Shown here: piece by piece, positions 17,640-27,086 of the stretch | How positions within the stretch are numbered: position 1 is the stretch's first letter | Layout: each line of letters opens with the position of its first letter | Assembly (NCBI GenBank): GCA_017456585.1 | Contig: JAFTJD010000039.1 | Location: 1-45,706 of the forward strand | From: Lachnospiraceae bacterium | GTDB lineage: Bacteria > Bacillota > Clostridia > Lachnospirales > Lachnospiraceae | Direction of reading: 5' to 3' | DNA length: 45,706 nucleotides | Position numbers and translations under genes: made by a program | Notes under the pieces: generated by a model | The model's database searches: none | Told to the model about the DNA's origin: nothing | Seen by the model: the letters and a program-made list of their open reading frames with translations, nothing else

Positions 17640-18761
17640 TTACATTATATAACGTTCATTCTTTTCTACGACTATATTGATGTCATCCGGATTACCTATC
17701 AATCTGGCGCCTTCCTTTATCGTACCACGGCTTTCTACTATGCAATTCTCTATATATGCGCCGTCTCCAATATATACATCATTGAGAATGATAGAATTCT
17801 TGATAACACAATTATCCCCCACATATGTCTTCTTGAATAAAATCGAATTCTCAATTTCACCATTAATGATACTTCCGCTTGCAATAAGACTGTTACTTAC
17901 TTTAGCACCCGGATTATATTTTGCCGGTGGCAAATCATCTACCTTGGAATAAACCTCAGGATACTCTCTGTAGAAATAATCACGCACATCCTTCTTAAGG
18001 AAGTCCATGTTCGTGTTATAATATGACTCAGCAGTCGCTATATTTCTCCAGTAAGTAGTTAACTCATATGCATATACTCTCTTTAATCCACGATATCTCA
18101 CAATTATATCTGAAACAAGGTCATATCTTCCGTCCTGAATACATGCCTCAACAAGTTCTATAAGAAGTCTTCTTCTGATAACATAAATACCTGTAGATAT
18201 CATGTCTGATTCCGCAACAAGCGGCTTCTCCTGAAACTCTGTTATCCTGCCTTCCTCATCAGTCTTAACCAAACCATATCTTAATGGGTCGTCTCCTTCC
18301 GGAAGCTTCGTGGTAACAACTGTTATCTCTGCCTTCTTGTCTATGTGATATTCAAGTACCTTATTGTAATCAAGCTTATATATGCTGTCACCACTTGCTA
18401 CTATTACATATGGTTCATGACTTTTCTTAAGAAAATCAAGGTTCTGATATAATGCATCTGCAGTACCTCTGTATCCGATAGTCATATCTGTCTTAAGTGT
18501 AGGCGTGAATAAATATAATCCACCCTGCTTACGACCGAAATCCCACCACTTGGAAGAACTCAAATGTTCATTAAGTGACTGGGCATTATACTGTGTAAGC
18601 ACACCAACCTTACGCACATGAGAATTAGTCATGTTACTGAGAGCAAAATCTATAGCTCTGTAGCTTCCTGCCATAGGCATCGCAGCCACCGCTCTCTTCG
18701 CAGACAATTCTTTCATCTTCTTGTTGTTTCCACCTGCTAATATTATACCTATTGCTCTCAT
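17640..18761 (-). CDS. glgD: GlgD, non-catalytic ADP-glucose pyrophosphorylase subunit
   Basis: The 373-residue protein has the nucleotidyltransferase fold ([32 protein letters not shown]) and a C-terminal left-handed beta-helix ([18 protein letters not shown]). The active-site loop reads [11 protein letters not shown], without the Arg of the catalytic GGxGxRL motif of GlgC, as expected for GlgD, which in firmicutes is a modulatory partner that raises GlgC activity. The ATG overlaps the GlgC stop codon by one base (TAATG), indicating translational coupling and equimolar production. Confidence 0.95.
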   Translation of the reverse strand: MRAIGIILAGGNNKKMKELSAKRAVAAMPMAGSYRAIDFALSNMTNSHVRKVGVLTQYNAQSLNEHLSSSKWWDFGRKQGGLYLFTPTLKTDMTIGYRGTADALYQNLDFLKKSHEPYVIVASGDSIYKLDYNKVLEYHIDKKAEITVVTTKLPEGDDPLRYGLVKTDEEGRITEFQEKPLVAESDMISTGIYVIRRRLLIELVEACIQDGRYDLVSDIIVRYRGLKRVYAYELTTYWRNIATAESYYNTNMDFLKKDVRDYFYREYPEVYSKVDDLPPAKYNPGAKVSNSLIASGSIINGEIENSILFKKTYVGDNCVIKNSIILNDVYIGDGAYIENCIVESRGTIKEGARLIGNPDDINIVVEKNERYIM

Positions 18762-20029
18762 TAGAAGTCACCTGCCTTGATAATATAGTCTCCACTTTCC
18801 AACACACCGTTTGGATAATCCTCTAAAAGAGTGGTACCCGATATAGCTGTATTCTTACCTATCTTAACTCCTGCCGGAATCACACTATTCTCCCCTATCG
18901 TTGCAAGGTCAAAAGCATATACCTTAGGATTGAGCTTACTCTCTGCATATTCGCCGATACCGATTATAACGTTATCTCCAACAGAGGCGTTCTCTGCAAT
19001 AATCGCTTTATTAATCTCGCAATTATTACCTATCACAACATCCTTCATAATAATGGAATCGCGGATAACCGTACCTTCTCCTATAATTACACCCGGCCCG
19101 ACAACCGAATTAAATACCTGTCCATATACTTCCGCGCCTTCGCCTAATATACAACGCTCTACTTTAGCGCCCTTCGCAATATACTGTGGCGGAAGCTTGT
19201 CATTCTTAGTATAGATTCTCCAAAATTCCTCATACAGGTTAAATATAGGAATAATATCTATAAGTTCCATATTAGCTTCCCAATACGAACCAAGGGTTCC
19301 TACATCCTTCCAATATCCTGAGAACTCATATGCAAATAATCTCTGATTCTGTTCGAAACAATATGGAATAATATGCTTACCAAAATCACAGTTAGGCTCA
19401 TCAGAAAGCTCTAACAAAGCCGCCTTTAAGACCGGCCACGAGAATATATATATACCCATGGATGCAAGGTTACTTCTAGGATTAGCGGGCTTCTCCTCGA
19501 ATTCGGATATTCTGCTTTCCTCATCTGCTATAAGTATACCAAAACGGCTGGCTTCCTCAATCGGAACAGGCATAGCAGCGATAGTAACATCTGCATTATT
19601 AGCCTTATGAAAATCAAGCATAAGCTCATAATCCATCTTATAAATGTGATCTCCCGAAAGAATAAGCACATAATCCGGGTTATACATCTCCATATATTCG
19701 ATATTCTGATAAATGGCATTAGCTGTACCTGTATACCACTCACTATTGGAACTCTTCTCATATGGCGGCAATACTGTAACACCACCAACATTTCTATCAA
19801 GATCCCACGGAATACCAATTCCAATATGCGTATTTAATCTCAATGGCTGATACTGCGTAAGAACACCAACCGTATCTACGCCTGAATTAATGCAATTACT
19901 AAGTGGGAAATCGATAATCCTATATTTTCCGGCAAACGAAACTGCCGGTTTTGCAACTTTTTTTGTTAATACTCCAAGTCTGCTACCTTGTCCGCCAGCG
20001 AGGAGCATTGCTATCATTTCCTTCTTCAC
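18761..20029 (-). CDS. glgC: Glucose-1-phosphate adenylyltransferase
   Basis: Makes ADP-glucose from glucose-1-phosphate and ATP, the committed step of glycogen synthesis. The 422-residue product has the catalytic loop [60 protein letters not shown] and a C-terminal hexapeptide beta-helix. The start is GTG at 20029, 6 nt after GAGGTG; an ATG 12 bp inside would lack the site. It is the first gene of glgC-glgD-spoVG. No glycogen synthase or branching enzyme is in the window. Confidence 0.96.
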   Translation of the reverse strand: MKKEMIAMLLAGGQGSRLGVLTKKVAKPAVSFAGKYRIIDFPLSNCINSGVDTVGVLTQYQPLRLNTHIGIGIPWDLDRNVGGVTVLPPYEKSSNSEWYTGTANAIYQNIEYMEMYNPDYVLILSGDHIYKMDYELMLDFHKANNADVTIAAMPVPIEEASRFGILIADEESRISEFEEKPANPRSNLASMGIYIFSWPVLKAALLELSDEPNCDFGKHIIPYCFEQNQRLFAYEFSGYWKDVGTLGSYWEANMELIDIIPIFNLYEEFWRIYTKNDKLPPQYIAKGAKVERCILGEGAEVYGQVFNSVVGPGVIIGEGTVIRDSIIMKDVVIGNNCEINKAIIAENASVGDNVIIGIGEYAESKLNPKVYAFDLATIGENSVIPAGVKIGKNTAISGTTLLEDYPNGVLESGDYIIKAGDF

Positions 20030-20077
20030 GCTATCACCTCTTGATGTTATAATTGTACAACTTTTAATACATTAAGT

Positions 20078-20106
20078 ATTATACCACATTTCGACTTTAA
20101 AGTGAA
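20078..20106 (-). promoter_or_regulatory. glgC operon promoter
   Basis: Minus strand TTCACT (20101-20106), 17-bp spacer, TATAAT (20078-20083), with TGTGG directly before the -10 (a TRTGN extended element). Confidence 0.75.
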
Positions 20107-20367
20107 CTGTTTTTTCTGATTTTTCGCATTTTCCGAGTGTTTATTTCATAATTTTTACTTTTTTTACTCAAAATAACTTTTTTAGATATTTTTTCATAGT
20201 TTTTTACTGATTTTTGCAAGTAATCTTCTTCCTTCATACTTTAAATATTGTGTATATTTCACATCAATGGCGATACTAGATATATAAGCAATAACGATTG
20301 TAATTCCGGTGACCACGATACCATAGCATTGACGGCAAAAACGACAACGTCAAGGGCGCGCCAACGG
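20107..20367. other. AT-rich gap between glgC and murC
   Basis: No gene is seen. The left part is T/A-rich and low in complexity. Near the murC promoter there is an inverted repeat, TTGACG (20329-20334) and CGTCAA (20348-20353), with 13 bp between the arms and lying 14 bp upstream of the -35 box; it may be an operator. Confidence 0.5.
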
Positions 20368-20396
20368 TTGCAAATACGAAGCTTTGAGAGTATAAT
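20368..20396 (+). promoter_or_regulatory. murC promoter
   Basis: TTGCAA (20368-20373), 17-bp spacer, TATAAT (20391-20396), 34 bp before the start codon. Confidence 0.8.
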
Positions 20397-20430
20397 AATC
20401 TATAGATTATATATATAGGTAGGTGCAAAT

Positions 20431-21807
20431 ATGTATAAAATTAATTTTGAAAAACCCATACATGTACATTTTCTCGGAATAGGCGGCATAAGCATGAGCG
20501 GAATCGCCAAATTATTGCTTGCCAACCATTTTACAGTTTCCGGTTCAGATGACACACTTTCAGATATAACGAACGAGCTAGTCAGCCTTGGTGCAACTGT
20601 CTATCATGGTCTCAAAGCAGACAACATAACTAATGATATCGACCTTGCCGTATTCACAGGTGCCATCAAACCGGATAACCCTGAATACATGGCTGTTAAA
20701 GCTGCCAATATTCCTTTACTCTCACGTGCAGAGTTGCTTGGTCAGATTATTTCGAATTATGATTTTTCAGCCGGCATATCCGGAGCGCACGGCAAGACTA
20801 CAACCACGTCCATGCTTTCAGAGATACTTCTCACTAATGGTTCTGACCCTACCATAAGTGTAGGTGCCATTTATTCACGTATCGGCAATAATTTCCGCAT
20901 AGGCTCATCACCTTATTTCGTTTTTGAGGCTTGCGAATATACGAATAGCTTCTTATCCTTTTACCCTAAGGTAGGTGTTATTCTTAACATAGCTGCCGAT
21001 CACCTGGACTTTTTTAAAGACCTTGACGACATACGCCACTCATTCCGCATGTATGCTGACAATATTCCGTCAGACGGATGTCTCGTAATTAACGGCTCAA
21101 TAGATAACATCGACTTCTTTACCAAGGATTTGAAGGCTCGGTTTGTCACCTTCGGTCTCTCACCGGAATACGATTATTATGCCGGAGACATTTCCTACAA
21201 CAGCTTCGGTTTCGGAAGCTTTGACTTGATAATAAACGGCGAAAAAGCAGGACATATCAATCTTAAACAACCGGGGCTCCATAATATCGAGAACGCTCTT
21301 GCCGCTGCAGCTGCCGCGCACGTTCTCGGAGTTTCTGCAGAAGATATAATTAAGGGTCTTGAGAATTTTGAAGGCGCTAACCGCCGTTTCCAAATAAAAG
21401 GAGAAAAGAACGGTGTTACCGTGGTTGATGATTATGCCCATCACCCCGAGGAGATTACTGCCGCTTTGACAGCCGCCAAGAATTATCCTCACCGCAAAAT
21501 ATGGTGTGTTTTCCAACCCCACACCTACACACGAACCAAGGAACTTCTTAACGAATTCGCGGATGCGCTTTCTTTGGCAGATGAGGTTGTCCTTGCAAAA
21601 ATCTATCCCGCCCGCGAGACCGATACCCTTGGTATTAGTTCCGACAATATTCGCTTACTAATCGACAAAAAAGGCAAATCGGCCACCTATTTACCAACAT
21701 TCGAAGAAATCGTAAAATTTTTAGAAAAAAATTGTTCACATGGCGATTTGTTGATAACTATGGGTGCCGGAGATGTTGTAAACGTGGGCGAAATGTACTT
21801 AAAATAA
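20431..21807 (+). CDS. murC: UDP-N-acetylmuramate--L-alanine ligase
   Basis: Adds the first amino acid of the peptidoglycan stem peptide in the cytoplasm using ATP. The 458-residue product has the N-terminal Rossmann motif HFLGIGGISMSGIAK, the ATP loop SGAHGKTTTTSM (about residues 117-128), the central FEACEYTNSFL and NIAADHLDFF, and the C-terminal DDYAHHPEEI and FQPHTYTRTK. These are MurC-type rather than MurD/E/F. ATG at 20431 follows AGGTAGGTG. It stands outside a mur cluster, here next to replication genes, but with a DnaA-box-rich gap and a separate promoter between them. Confidence 0.97.
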   Translation: MYKINFEKPIHVHFLGIGGISMSGIAKLLLANHFTVSGSDDTLSDITNELVSLGATVYHGLKADNITNDIDLAVFTGAIKPDNPEYMAVKAANIPLLSRAELLGQIISNYDFSAGISGAHGKTTTTSMLSEILLTNGSDPTISVGAIYSRIGNNFRIGSSPYFVFEACEYTNSFLSFYPKVGVILNIAADHLDFFKDLDDIRHSFRMYADNIPSDGCLVINGSIDNIDFFTKDLKARFVTFGLSPEYDYYAGDISYNSFGFGSFDLIINGEKAGHINLKQPGLHNIENALAAAAAAHVLGVSAEDIIKGLENFEGANRRFQIKGEKNGVTVVDDYAHHPEEITAALTAAKNYPHRKIWCVFQPHTYTRTKELLNEFADALSLADEVVLAKIYPARETDTLGISSDNIRLLIDKKGKSATYLPTFEEIVKFLEKNCSHGDLLITMGAGDVVNVGEMYLK

Positions 21808-21810
21808 GAC

Positions 21811-21970
21811 TTATCCACATAATCCACATATTTGTCAACATTTTTAGTTTGTCGAATATGTGGATTTTGTCGTTTACATAATATGTAAAACGCAACCTTA
21901 ATTTTGCCATAAAATCAAGCTTTTTCCTAATTTTAGAAATTATCGTCCTAAGTTGTCCACATTATCAACA
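21811..21970 (+). promoter_or_regulatory. Cluster of DnaA-box-like 9-mers
   Basis: One perfect box TTATCCACA (21811-21819) abuts TAATCCACA (21820-21828). AAATCCACA lies on the minus strand at 21859-21867, and TTGTCCACA (21953-21961) abuts TTATCAACA (21962-21970). Consensus is TTATNCACA; the non-perfect ones have one or two mismatches. They sit between murC and the dnaD/dnaI pair. DnaA control of the downstream promoter, or titration of DnaA, is inferred. Confidence 0.6.
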
Positions 21971-22029
21971 CGCTTTTGCCATTTAAAGGACAAGGAAAAC
22001 TCGCTATTCTCAAGTTTCAACTTTTATGC

Positions 22030-22035
22030 TATACT
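22030..22035 (+). promoter_or_regulatory. dnaD-dnaI promoter
   Basis: TATACT (22030-22035) with an upstream TGC forms an extended -10; the -35 is weak. It lies about 60 bp before the dnaD start and just downstream of the DnaA-box cluster. Confidence 0.6.
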
Positions 22036-22090
22036 AACGAAAGAAAAAAATAGTAATTTTTCTTTGCTTTAAAAGGGGTAGGGGACAATC

Positions 22091-23287
22091 ATGAAAGAGT
22101 TGACACTTAATTTACAATCACCAAAATCTACAGTTATTCCAAACTATTTTTTGGATACATATATGCCTAAGGCTAACGGAGAATTCGTAAAGGTTTACTT
22201 ATATCTTTTACGTTTCGCGTCAGAGCCGGCTGCCGGCATTTCCATATCCATGTTGGCGGACAAGCTTGATAACACCGAGAAGGATGTTATGCGTGCCTTG
22301 AAATATTGGGAGAAAGAACAGCTCATATCCCTTACATATAATTCGGATAATACTTTAATAGGTATCAATATGTCAGCTTCGGCACCTGTCGACACTGCTT
22401 TGAAGTCTTCTGATAATGCGTTATTCCCTGTCGGAACGAATACTGCCGCTTCATTTTCTATAGCAGCGGCTACTACCGCCGTTCCTACAGCCATACCGGC
22501 ATCTGCCTCAGCCAGCGCAGTTCATACAGCCGCTATACCGGCCACAGCATCTGCTGCATCATTATTAACAGGTACACAACCGCAGGTTAAGATTCCCGAT
22601 AAGGTAACTTATAGCGCCGACGAGATTAATACACTTAACGAATCCGAAGACTTTAAGACCTTATTATTTATCGCACAGAGCTATATCGGCAAGACATTAA
22701 GTGCGTCAGACACAGACACGCTTATTTACATATTCCACACATTAAAGTTCCCAATGGATTTAGCGGAATATTTAATTGAATATTGTGTATGCTTAGGCCA
22801 CAAGAGCCTTCATTACATCGAGAAGGTCGCTCTTTCCTGGGCAGAACAGGGTATCCGCACTGTTGATGAAGCTAAAGCCATTTCTTCTTTTTATAAGAAG
22901 GAATGTTTTCAGGTTCTTAAGGCATTTGGAATATCCAAGCGTAATCCGGTCGACAGTGAGATTGCCATGATTAGCAAATGGAGCAAAGAATATAGTTTCT
23001 CAATAGATATAATTCTTGAAGCCTGCAATCGTACGATGCAGGCCATTCATCAGCCAAGCTTTGAATATGCTGACTCCATTTTAACCAAATGGTTTAATTC
23101 AGGCGTCAAGCATTTAAATGATATAACCATTCTTGATGCGCAATACAGCAACACACGCAAACGTGCTGCTGAGACCAATAAGGCAGTTCAGCAGCCGACA
23201 GTCAAACCTGTCGTTAACAAATTCAACAACATGCCTTCAAGAAGCTACATATACGAGGACCTTGAACGTCAATTACTTAGCCAATAG
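22091..23287 (+). CDS. DnaD-like replication initiation protein with two DDBH2-type domains
   Basis: The 398-residue product has an N-terminal winged-helix-like region (to about residue 90, VKVYLYLLRFASEPAAGISISMLADKL) and a long Ala/Thr/Ser/Pro-rich linker (about 95-175). Two successive DnaD/DnaB C-terminal domains follow. Each carries the Y-x3-hydrophobic-x3-W signature: YIEKVALSW and YADSILTKW. In B. subtilis, DnaD and DnaB help load the replicative helicase. It is directly followed by a DnaI-like ATPase whose Shine-Dalgarno overlaps this gene's stop codon, supporting a joint role in helicase loading. ATG at 22091 lies behind a G-rich stretch (AAAAGGGGTAGGGG). Confidence 0.88.
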   Translation: MKELTLNLQSPKSTVIPNYFLDTYMPKANGEFVKVYLYLLRFASEPAAGISISMLADKLDNTEKDVMRALKYWEKEQLISLTYNSDNTLIGINMSASAPVDTALKSSDNALFPVGTNTAASFSIAAATTAVPTAIPASASASAVHTAAIPATASAASLLTGTQPQVKIPDKVTYSADEINTLNESEDFKTLLFIAQSYIGKTLSASDTDTLIYIFHTLKFPMDLAEYLIEYCVCLGHKSLHYIEKVALSWAEQGIRTVDEAKAISSFYKKECFQVLKAFGISKRNPVDSEIAMISKWSKEYSFSIDIILEACNRTMQAIHQPSFEYADSILTKWFNSGVKHLNDITILDAQYSNTRKRAAETNKAVQQPTVKPVVNKFNNMPSRSYIYEDLERQLLSQ

Positions 23288-23296
23288 GAGGAACTT

Positions 23297-24304
23297 ATGG
23301 CTCTTAACAATTCACAATATGATGTAGTAATGCGAATTTATGACCAACGTCGTTTCCAGAATAACCACTCAAGAGAATTAAGAATAGCAGAGGTATATGA
23401 CAAGGTTCCCCGTATCAAGGAACTGGAATCTGCCATCTCTTCTTCGGCGGTACGTCGTGCTAAAGAACTCATTTTTGCCGGCGGTGATGAGAACGAACTC
23501 ACAAGACAGCTTGCAGACACTATGGATAATCTTATCAAAGAAAAGAATGATTTACTCATTTCCAATGGCTTTGACGAGGATTATATGGAGCTTCGCTATC
23601 AGTGTCCACATTGTAAAGATACAGGATATGTAGGCGATACCAAATGTTCCTGCTTTAAGCAAGCGGTTATAGACATGCTCTATACCCAGTCTAATCTTAA
23701 ACAGATTCTCAGCACAGAGAATTTTGACACATTTAACGCAGAATACTATGATAATACCACTCCCCATCCGATTACCGGACAGACACCGTATCAGAACATA
23801 CAGAAGATACATTCTACTTGTGTCCGATTCGTTGAGGAATTTACTGAATCTCCCAATAACCTTCTTTTCTACGGCGAATCAGGAACCGGAAAGACTTTTA
23901 TGACCAATTGTATTGCCAAAGAATTAATTGAGCAGTCTCATTCCGTCATATATCTTACCGCGATATCCTTATTCGATTTATTCGAGAAGCAGGCTTTTGG
24001 TACAGATTATGATGATGCTTTATCAACCAAGGACTTGGAACAATATTTATTCGATTCTGAACTGTTAATAATTGACGACTTAGGAACAGAATCCATGAAT
24101 TCCTTTACTAATTCCAAGCTTTTTTATTGTCTTAACGAAAGACTTCTCAGAGGTAAGTCTACTATTATATCAACCAACCTTACCTTGGAAGCTCTTACAA
24201 GTCTCTATTCGGAAAGAATTTCTTCCAGAATTATAAGCAATTATACGCTTCTTAAATTCTACGGTGATGACATCCGAATGAAGAAAAAACTTTCACATTG
24301 TTAG
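23297..24304 (+). CDS. DnaI/DnaC-type helicase loader ATPase
   Basis: The 335-residue AAA+ ATPase is predicted to load the DnaB-type helicase at replication origins. The N-terminal part has a zinc-binding Cys cluster (CPHCKDTG, then CSCF), as in B. subtilis DnaI. The ATPase part has Walker A GESGTGKT (about 193-200), Walker B LLIIDDLGTE and sensor-like STNL. The C-terminus ISSRIISNY-TLLKFYGDDIR fits the DnaC/DnaI/IstB group; the zinc region and the dnaD neighbour argue against an IstB transposition helper. TAG of dnaD runs into its TAGGAGG, so the two genes are coupled. Confidence 0.9.
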   Translation: MALNNSQYDVVMRIYDQRRFQNNHSRELRIAEVYDKVPRIKELESAISSSAVRRAKELIFAGGDENELTRQLADTMDNLIKEKNDLLISNGFDEDYMELRYQCPHCKDTGYVGDTKCSCFKQAVIDMLYTQSNLKQILSTENFDTFNAEYYDNTTPHPITGQTPYQNIQKIHSTCVRFVEEFTESPNNLLFYGESGTGKTFMTNCIAKELIEQSHSVIYLTAISLFDLFEKQAFGTDYDDALSTKDLEQYLFDSELLIIDDLGTESMNSFTNSKLFYCLNERLLRGKSTIISTNLTLEALTSLYSERISSRIISNYTLLKFYGDDIRMKKKLSHC

Positions 24305-24322
24305 CTAACACTAATTTATGCC

Positions 24323-24351
24323 TTGACTAAAATGATTTTGAATGGTATAAA
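24323..24351 (+). promoter_or_regulatory. prs promoter
   Basis: TTGACT (24323-24328), 17-bp spacer, TATAAA (24346-24351), 38 bp before the prs start. Confidence 0.75.
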
Positions 24352-24389
24352 TGATGTGTCTTAAAATTATACAATACGGAGGATGATTT

Positions 24390-25559
24390 ATGGCAAGAGA
24401 AGAACTACTGTTAGAGAGTTTGCCTGTCGGCCCACTCGGAATTATAGCTTTACCAAGCTGTAAGGAATTGGGCAGCAAGATTGATGAACACATCGCTTCC
24501 TGGCGTAACGCAGGCAGCGAAAAGCCTAGCATGGCACCTTTCCACAATTATAAGAGAGATTCATACCTTATCGACGCTAAGGTTCCGCGTTTCGGTTCAG
24601 GTGAAGCAAAGGGTATCATCAGCCAGAGTGTACGTGGTGATGATGTTTACATCATTACAGATGTTACAAATCATAGCATCTCTTATTCACTTTGTGGTCA
24701 CAAGAACTACATGTCTCCTGATGATCATTTTCAGGATTTAAAGAGAGTTATCGCAGCAATCGGCGGAAAGGCAAAGAGAATTAATGTAATCATGCCATTC
24801 CTTTATGAGAGCCGTCAGCATAAGCGTTCAGGCCGTGAATCTCTTGACTGTGCACTTGCGCTTCAGGAATTAGTTAGCATGGGTGTTGAGAACATCATCA
24901 CATTTGATGCTCATGACCCTCGTGTACAGAACGCTATTCCTCTTCACGGATTCGAAACTGTAGCTCCTACTTATCAGTTTATCAAAGCTCTTCTCAAGAG
25001 AGAAGAAGATATAAAGATTGATCCTGAGCACATGATGATTATAAGCCCTGATGAGGGTGGTACATCAAGAGCAATCTACTATTCAAGCGTTCTTGGAGTA
25101 GACCTCGGCGTATTCTACAAGCGTCGTGATTATTCTAAGATTGTGGATGGTCGTAACCCAATCGTAGCTCACGAATATCTTGGTACATCTGTAGAAGGCA
25201 AGGATTGTCTCGTTATCGATGATATGATTTCATCAGGCGAGAGTATGTTGGACGTAGCTACAGAGCTTAAGCGTCGTAAGGCTAGAAGAGTCTTCATCGC
25301 TTCATCATTTGGTCTTTTCACAAATGGTTTCGCTAAATTTGATGAGTATTATGAGAAAGGTCTCATTGACCGTATCTTAACAACTAACCTCATCTACCAG
25401 ACTCCTGAGCTTCTCACTAAGCCATACTATACAAATGTAGATATGAGTAAGTATATTGCTCTCATTATCGAGACACTCAACCATGATGCATCACTTAGTG
25501 AATTGCTCAATCCTGTAACAAGAATTCATAACATCCTCAAAGAATATAACCAGATTTAA
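24390..25559 (+). CDS. prs: Ribose-phosphate pyrophosphokinase
   Basis: Makes PRPP from ribose-5-phosphate and ATP for nucleotide, His and Trp synthesis. The 389-residue product is longer than classical Prs (about 315), as in a Lachnospiraceae group. It has SVRGDDVYIITD, the ATP-binding flexible-loop equivalent MPFLYESRQHKR, TFDAHDPRVQNAIP (divalent-metal His/Asp site) and the PRPP loop CLVIDDMISSGESM. ATG at 24390 follows CGGAGG. Monocistronic between its own promoter and a strong inverted repeat. The extra length lies at the N-terminus (MAREELLLESLPVGPLG...) and in an insertion, function unknown. Confidence 0.93.
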   Translation: MAREELLLESLPVGPLGIIALPSCKELGSKIDEHIASWRNAGSEKPSMAPFHNYKRDSYLIDAKVPRFGSGEAKGIISQSVRGDDVYIITDVTNHSISYSLCGHKNYMSPDDHFQDLKRVIAAIGGKAKRINVIMPFLYESRQHKRSGRESLDCALALQELVSMGVENIITFDAHDPRVQNAIPLHGFETVAPTYQFIKALLKREEDIKIDPEHMMIISPDEGGTSRAIYYSSVLGVDLGVFYKRRDYSKIVDGRNPIVAHEYLGTSVEGKDCLVIDDMISSGESMLDVATELKRRKARRVFIASSFGLFTNGFAKFDEYYEKGLIDRILTTNLIYQTPELLTKPYYTNVDMSKYIALIIETLNHDASLSELLNPVTRIHNILKEYNQI

Positions 25560-25570
25560 TATGTAAAATT

Positions 25571-25615
25571 AATGAGCTGTCAAAGCATATACTATATATG
25601 CTCTGACAGCTCATT
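25571..25615. terminator. Bidirectional terminator after prs
   Basis: A 21-bp nearly perfect inverted repeat (arms 25571-25591 and 25595-25615, outer AATGAGCTGTCA) with a 3-nt loop, between the convergent prs and the 25668 gene. One mismatch is seen. Confidence 0.8.
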
Positions 25616-25667
25616 TCACTATCTTCTTAACAACTCATATCCACATTAACACTTTTGGTATTCTTTA

Positions 25668-27068
25668 TTAATTTGATGTCAAATACTCCCTGAGTGCGGC
25701 CTCAAGGCCTGCGATAATACCCGGTTCAAATCCGGCTTTCTTCCAATTAGCTTCAACCGTGCTAAAATCTATGTTATTAAGCCATGTATAGATTTGCTCT
25801 TCATTATCAATCAGCAGAAACTCATCCGGTATATCAATGCTTTCTTCATTACTACCTGCCATATTATTAAAGGTAACACCACACAGCATTTTATCTTTAT
25901 CGCAAAGGTCTATTGACATCACCACTGAACCCGAATTATAAAGAACCTCCAGCTTAATGTCATTGCTTAATATACCTTCTATCTTGTTATCCCTGATATA
26001 ATCCAATATATCATCATCAAGATTAACTACTGCCTTAATATCTATGTAGCCTTCTTTAAGAGTTTCTATATCAAGACTTGATACGGTAATATCTGCTATC
26101 TTTTCATCAAACCCTTCTATCGAAATCTCTCCCGACAGCACGCCTTTCTTAATGACTCCGTTCCCGGAAATATCCAGCGCAACCTCGCCATCCACCTCGC
26201 AGTAAACTTCAAGGTTTATTTCCCTGCCATCAAGCGTCATAGCATATCTAAGAACAAATATATCCCCGAATGCTATTTCTCTGCCAAGAATATTACCCTT
26301 ATTGTTCACCCAAAGAATCATCGTAATCTCTTTGTCTTCCATTCCCTCGTTTTCTCCAAGCAAACGCTCCAGTTCACCGATAAGTTCTTCGTTATCAAGC
26401 GTAATCTTAAGACTTGTACATTGCTCTTTAATTTCTCCGATTTCCAAATCGCAGGAATCTTCTTCTACATTATTAATCTCAGGCATAAACATATCAGAGT
26501 ACTTATCGAAAATATCAGCAAGCTCTCTTATATCTATCTCCGGCACATTAAATCCAAGGCTCTCCGTATTCAACTCCGGAGCTTTAGCATATATCATATC
26601 ATCATTAGCATCATATATAAGCTCTCCGCTTACTATATTTACACCATTTATGAGAAGCTCAAGTTCATCCTTAACCAGCTCATCCTCTTTATTGTTTTCT
26701 AATATCAGCTGTATGTTATCAAGTATATTCCAATTAGTGTCAGTCACATAGTTAAGTATAGCCTTCGCATTATCTCCCAATCTGACATCTATCTCTGTAG
26801 TCGAACCCTCACTATTAGCAACAGCCGTTGCCTTAATGTTATCACACAGCTTAGCCAGTATCTGCCTTCCCACACGGTCTTTATTCGTCTCTTCCACATA
26901 CCGATAATATTCCTCCGGGGAAGCAGTCATCTTCTTTAGCTGATTTCTAATTACTTTAAAGTTAAGGATAAACAAAACCGTTCCGAAAACAACCACAGCG
27001 ACTACTGCAGCTATTCCTAATATCCGCTTCAATTTCCCGGTTTCATTCTTTCCCTCTTTGCTACTCAT
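25668..27068 (-). CDS. Membrane-anchored protein of unknown function
   Basis: The 466-residue protein has a short charged cytoplasmic N-terminus (to about 13), one membrane segment (about 14-36, RILGIAAVVAVVVFGTVLFI), then an acidic extracellular region of about 430 residues rich in beta-type alternation (EINLEVYCEVDGEVALDI). No lipobox, no enzyme motif. The segment EQCTSLKITLDNEELI resembles KCEGYNITISEDEMIN in the 30310 lipoprotein, so the two may belong to one uncharacterised envelope family; this is by-eye only. It starts 18 bp after the zinc-ribbon gene and probably shares its transcript with that gene and the PBP. The ribosome binding site (AAAGGGAT) is moderate. Confidence 0.75.
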   Translation of the reverse strand: MSSKEGKNETGKLKRILGIAAVVAVVVFGTVLFILNFKVIRNQLKKMTASPEEYYRYVEETNKDRVGRQILAKLCDNIKATAVANSEGSTTEIDVRLGDNAKAILNYVTDTNWNILDNIQLILENNKEDELVKDELELLINGVNIVSGELIYDANDDMIYAKAPELNTESLGFNVPEIDIRELADIFDKYSDMFMPEINNVEEDSCDLEIGEIKEQCTSLKITLDNEELIGELERLLGENEGMEDKEITMILWVNNKGNILGREIAFGDIFVLRYAMTLDGREINLEVYCEVDGEVALDISGNGVIKKGVLSGEISIEGFDEKIADITVSSLDIETLKEGYIDIKAVVNLDDDILDYIRDNKIEGILSNDIKLEVLYNSGSVVMSIDLCDKDKMLCGVTFNNMAGSNEESIDIPDEFLLIDNEEQIYTWLNNIDFSTVEANWKKAGFEPGIIAGLEAALREYLTSN

Positions 27069-27086
27069 ACTACTATATCCCTTTCT

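Noticed and set aside
21811..21970. Chromosomal replication origin
   Set aside because: DnaA boxes are few and mostly imperfect, and dnaA, dnaN, rpmH or a clear AT-rich unwinding element are absent.
23297..24304. IstB-type transposition helper
   Set aside because: No IS21 transposase or inverted repeats nearby; the zinc Cys cluster and the dnaD neighbour point to a DnaI-type loader.
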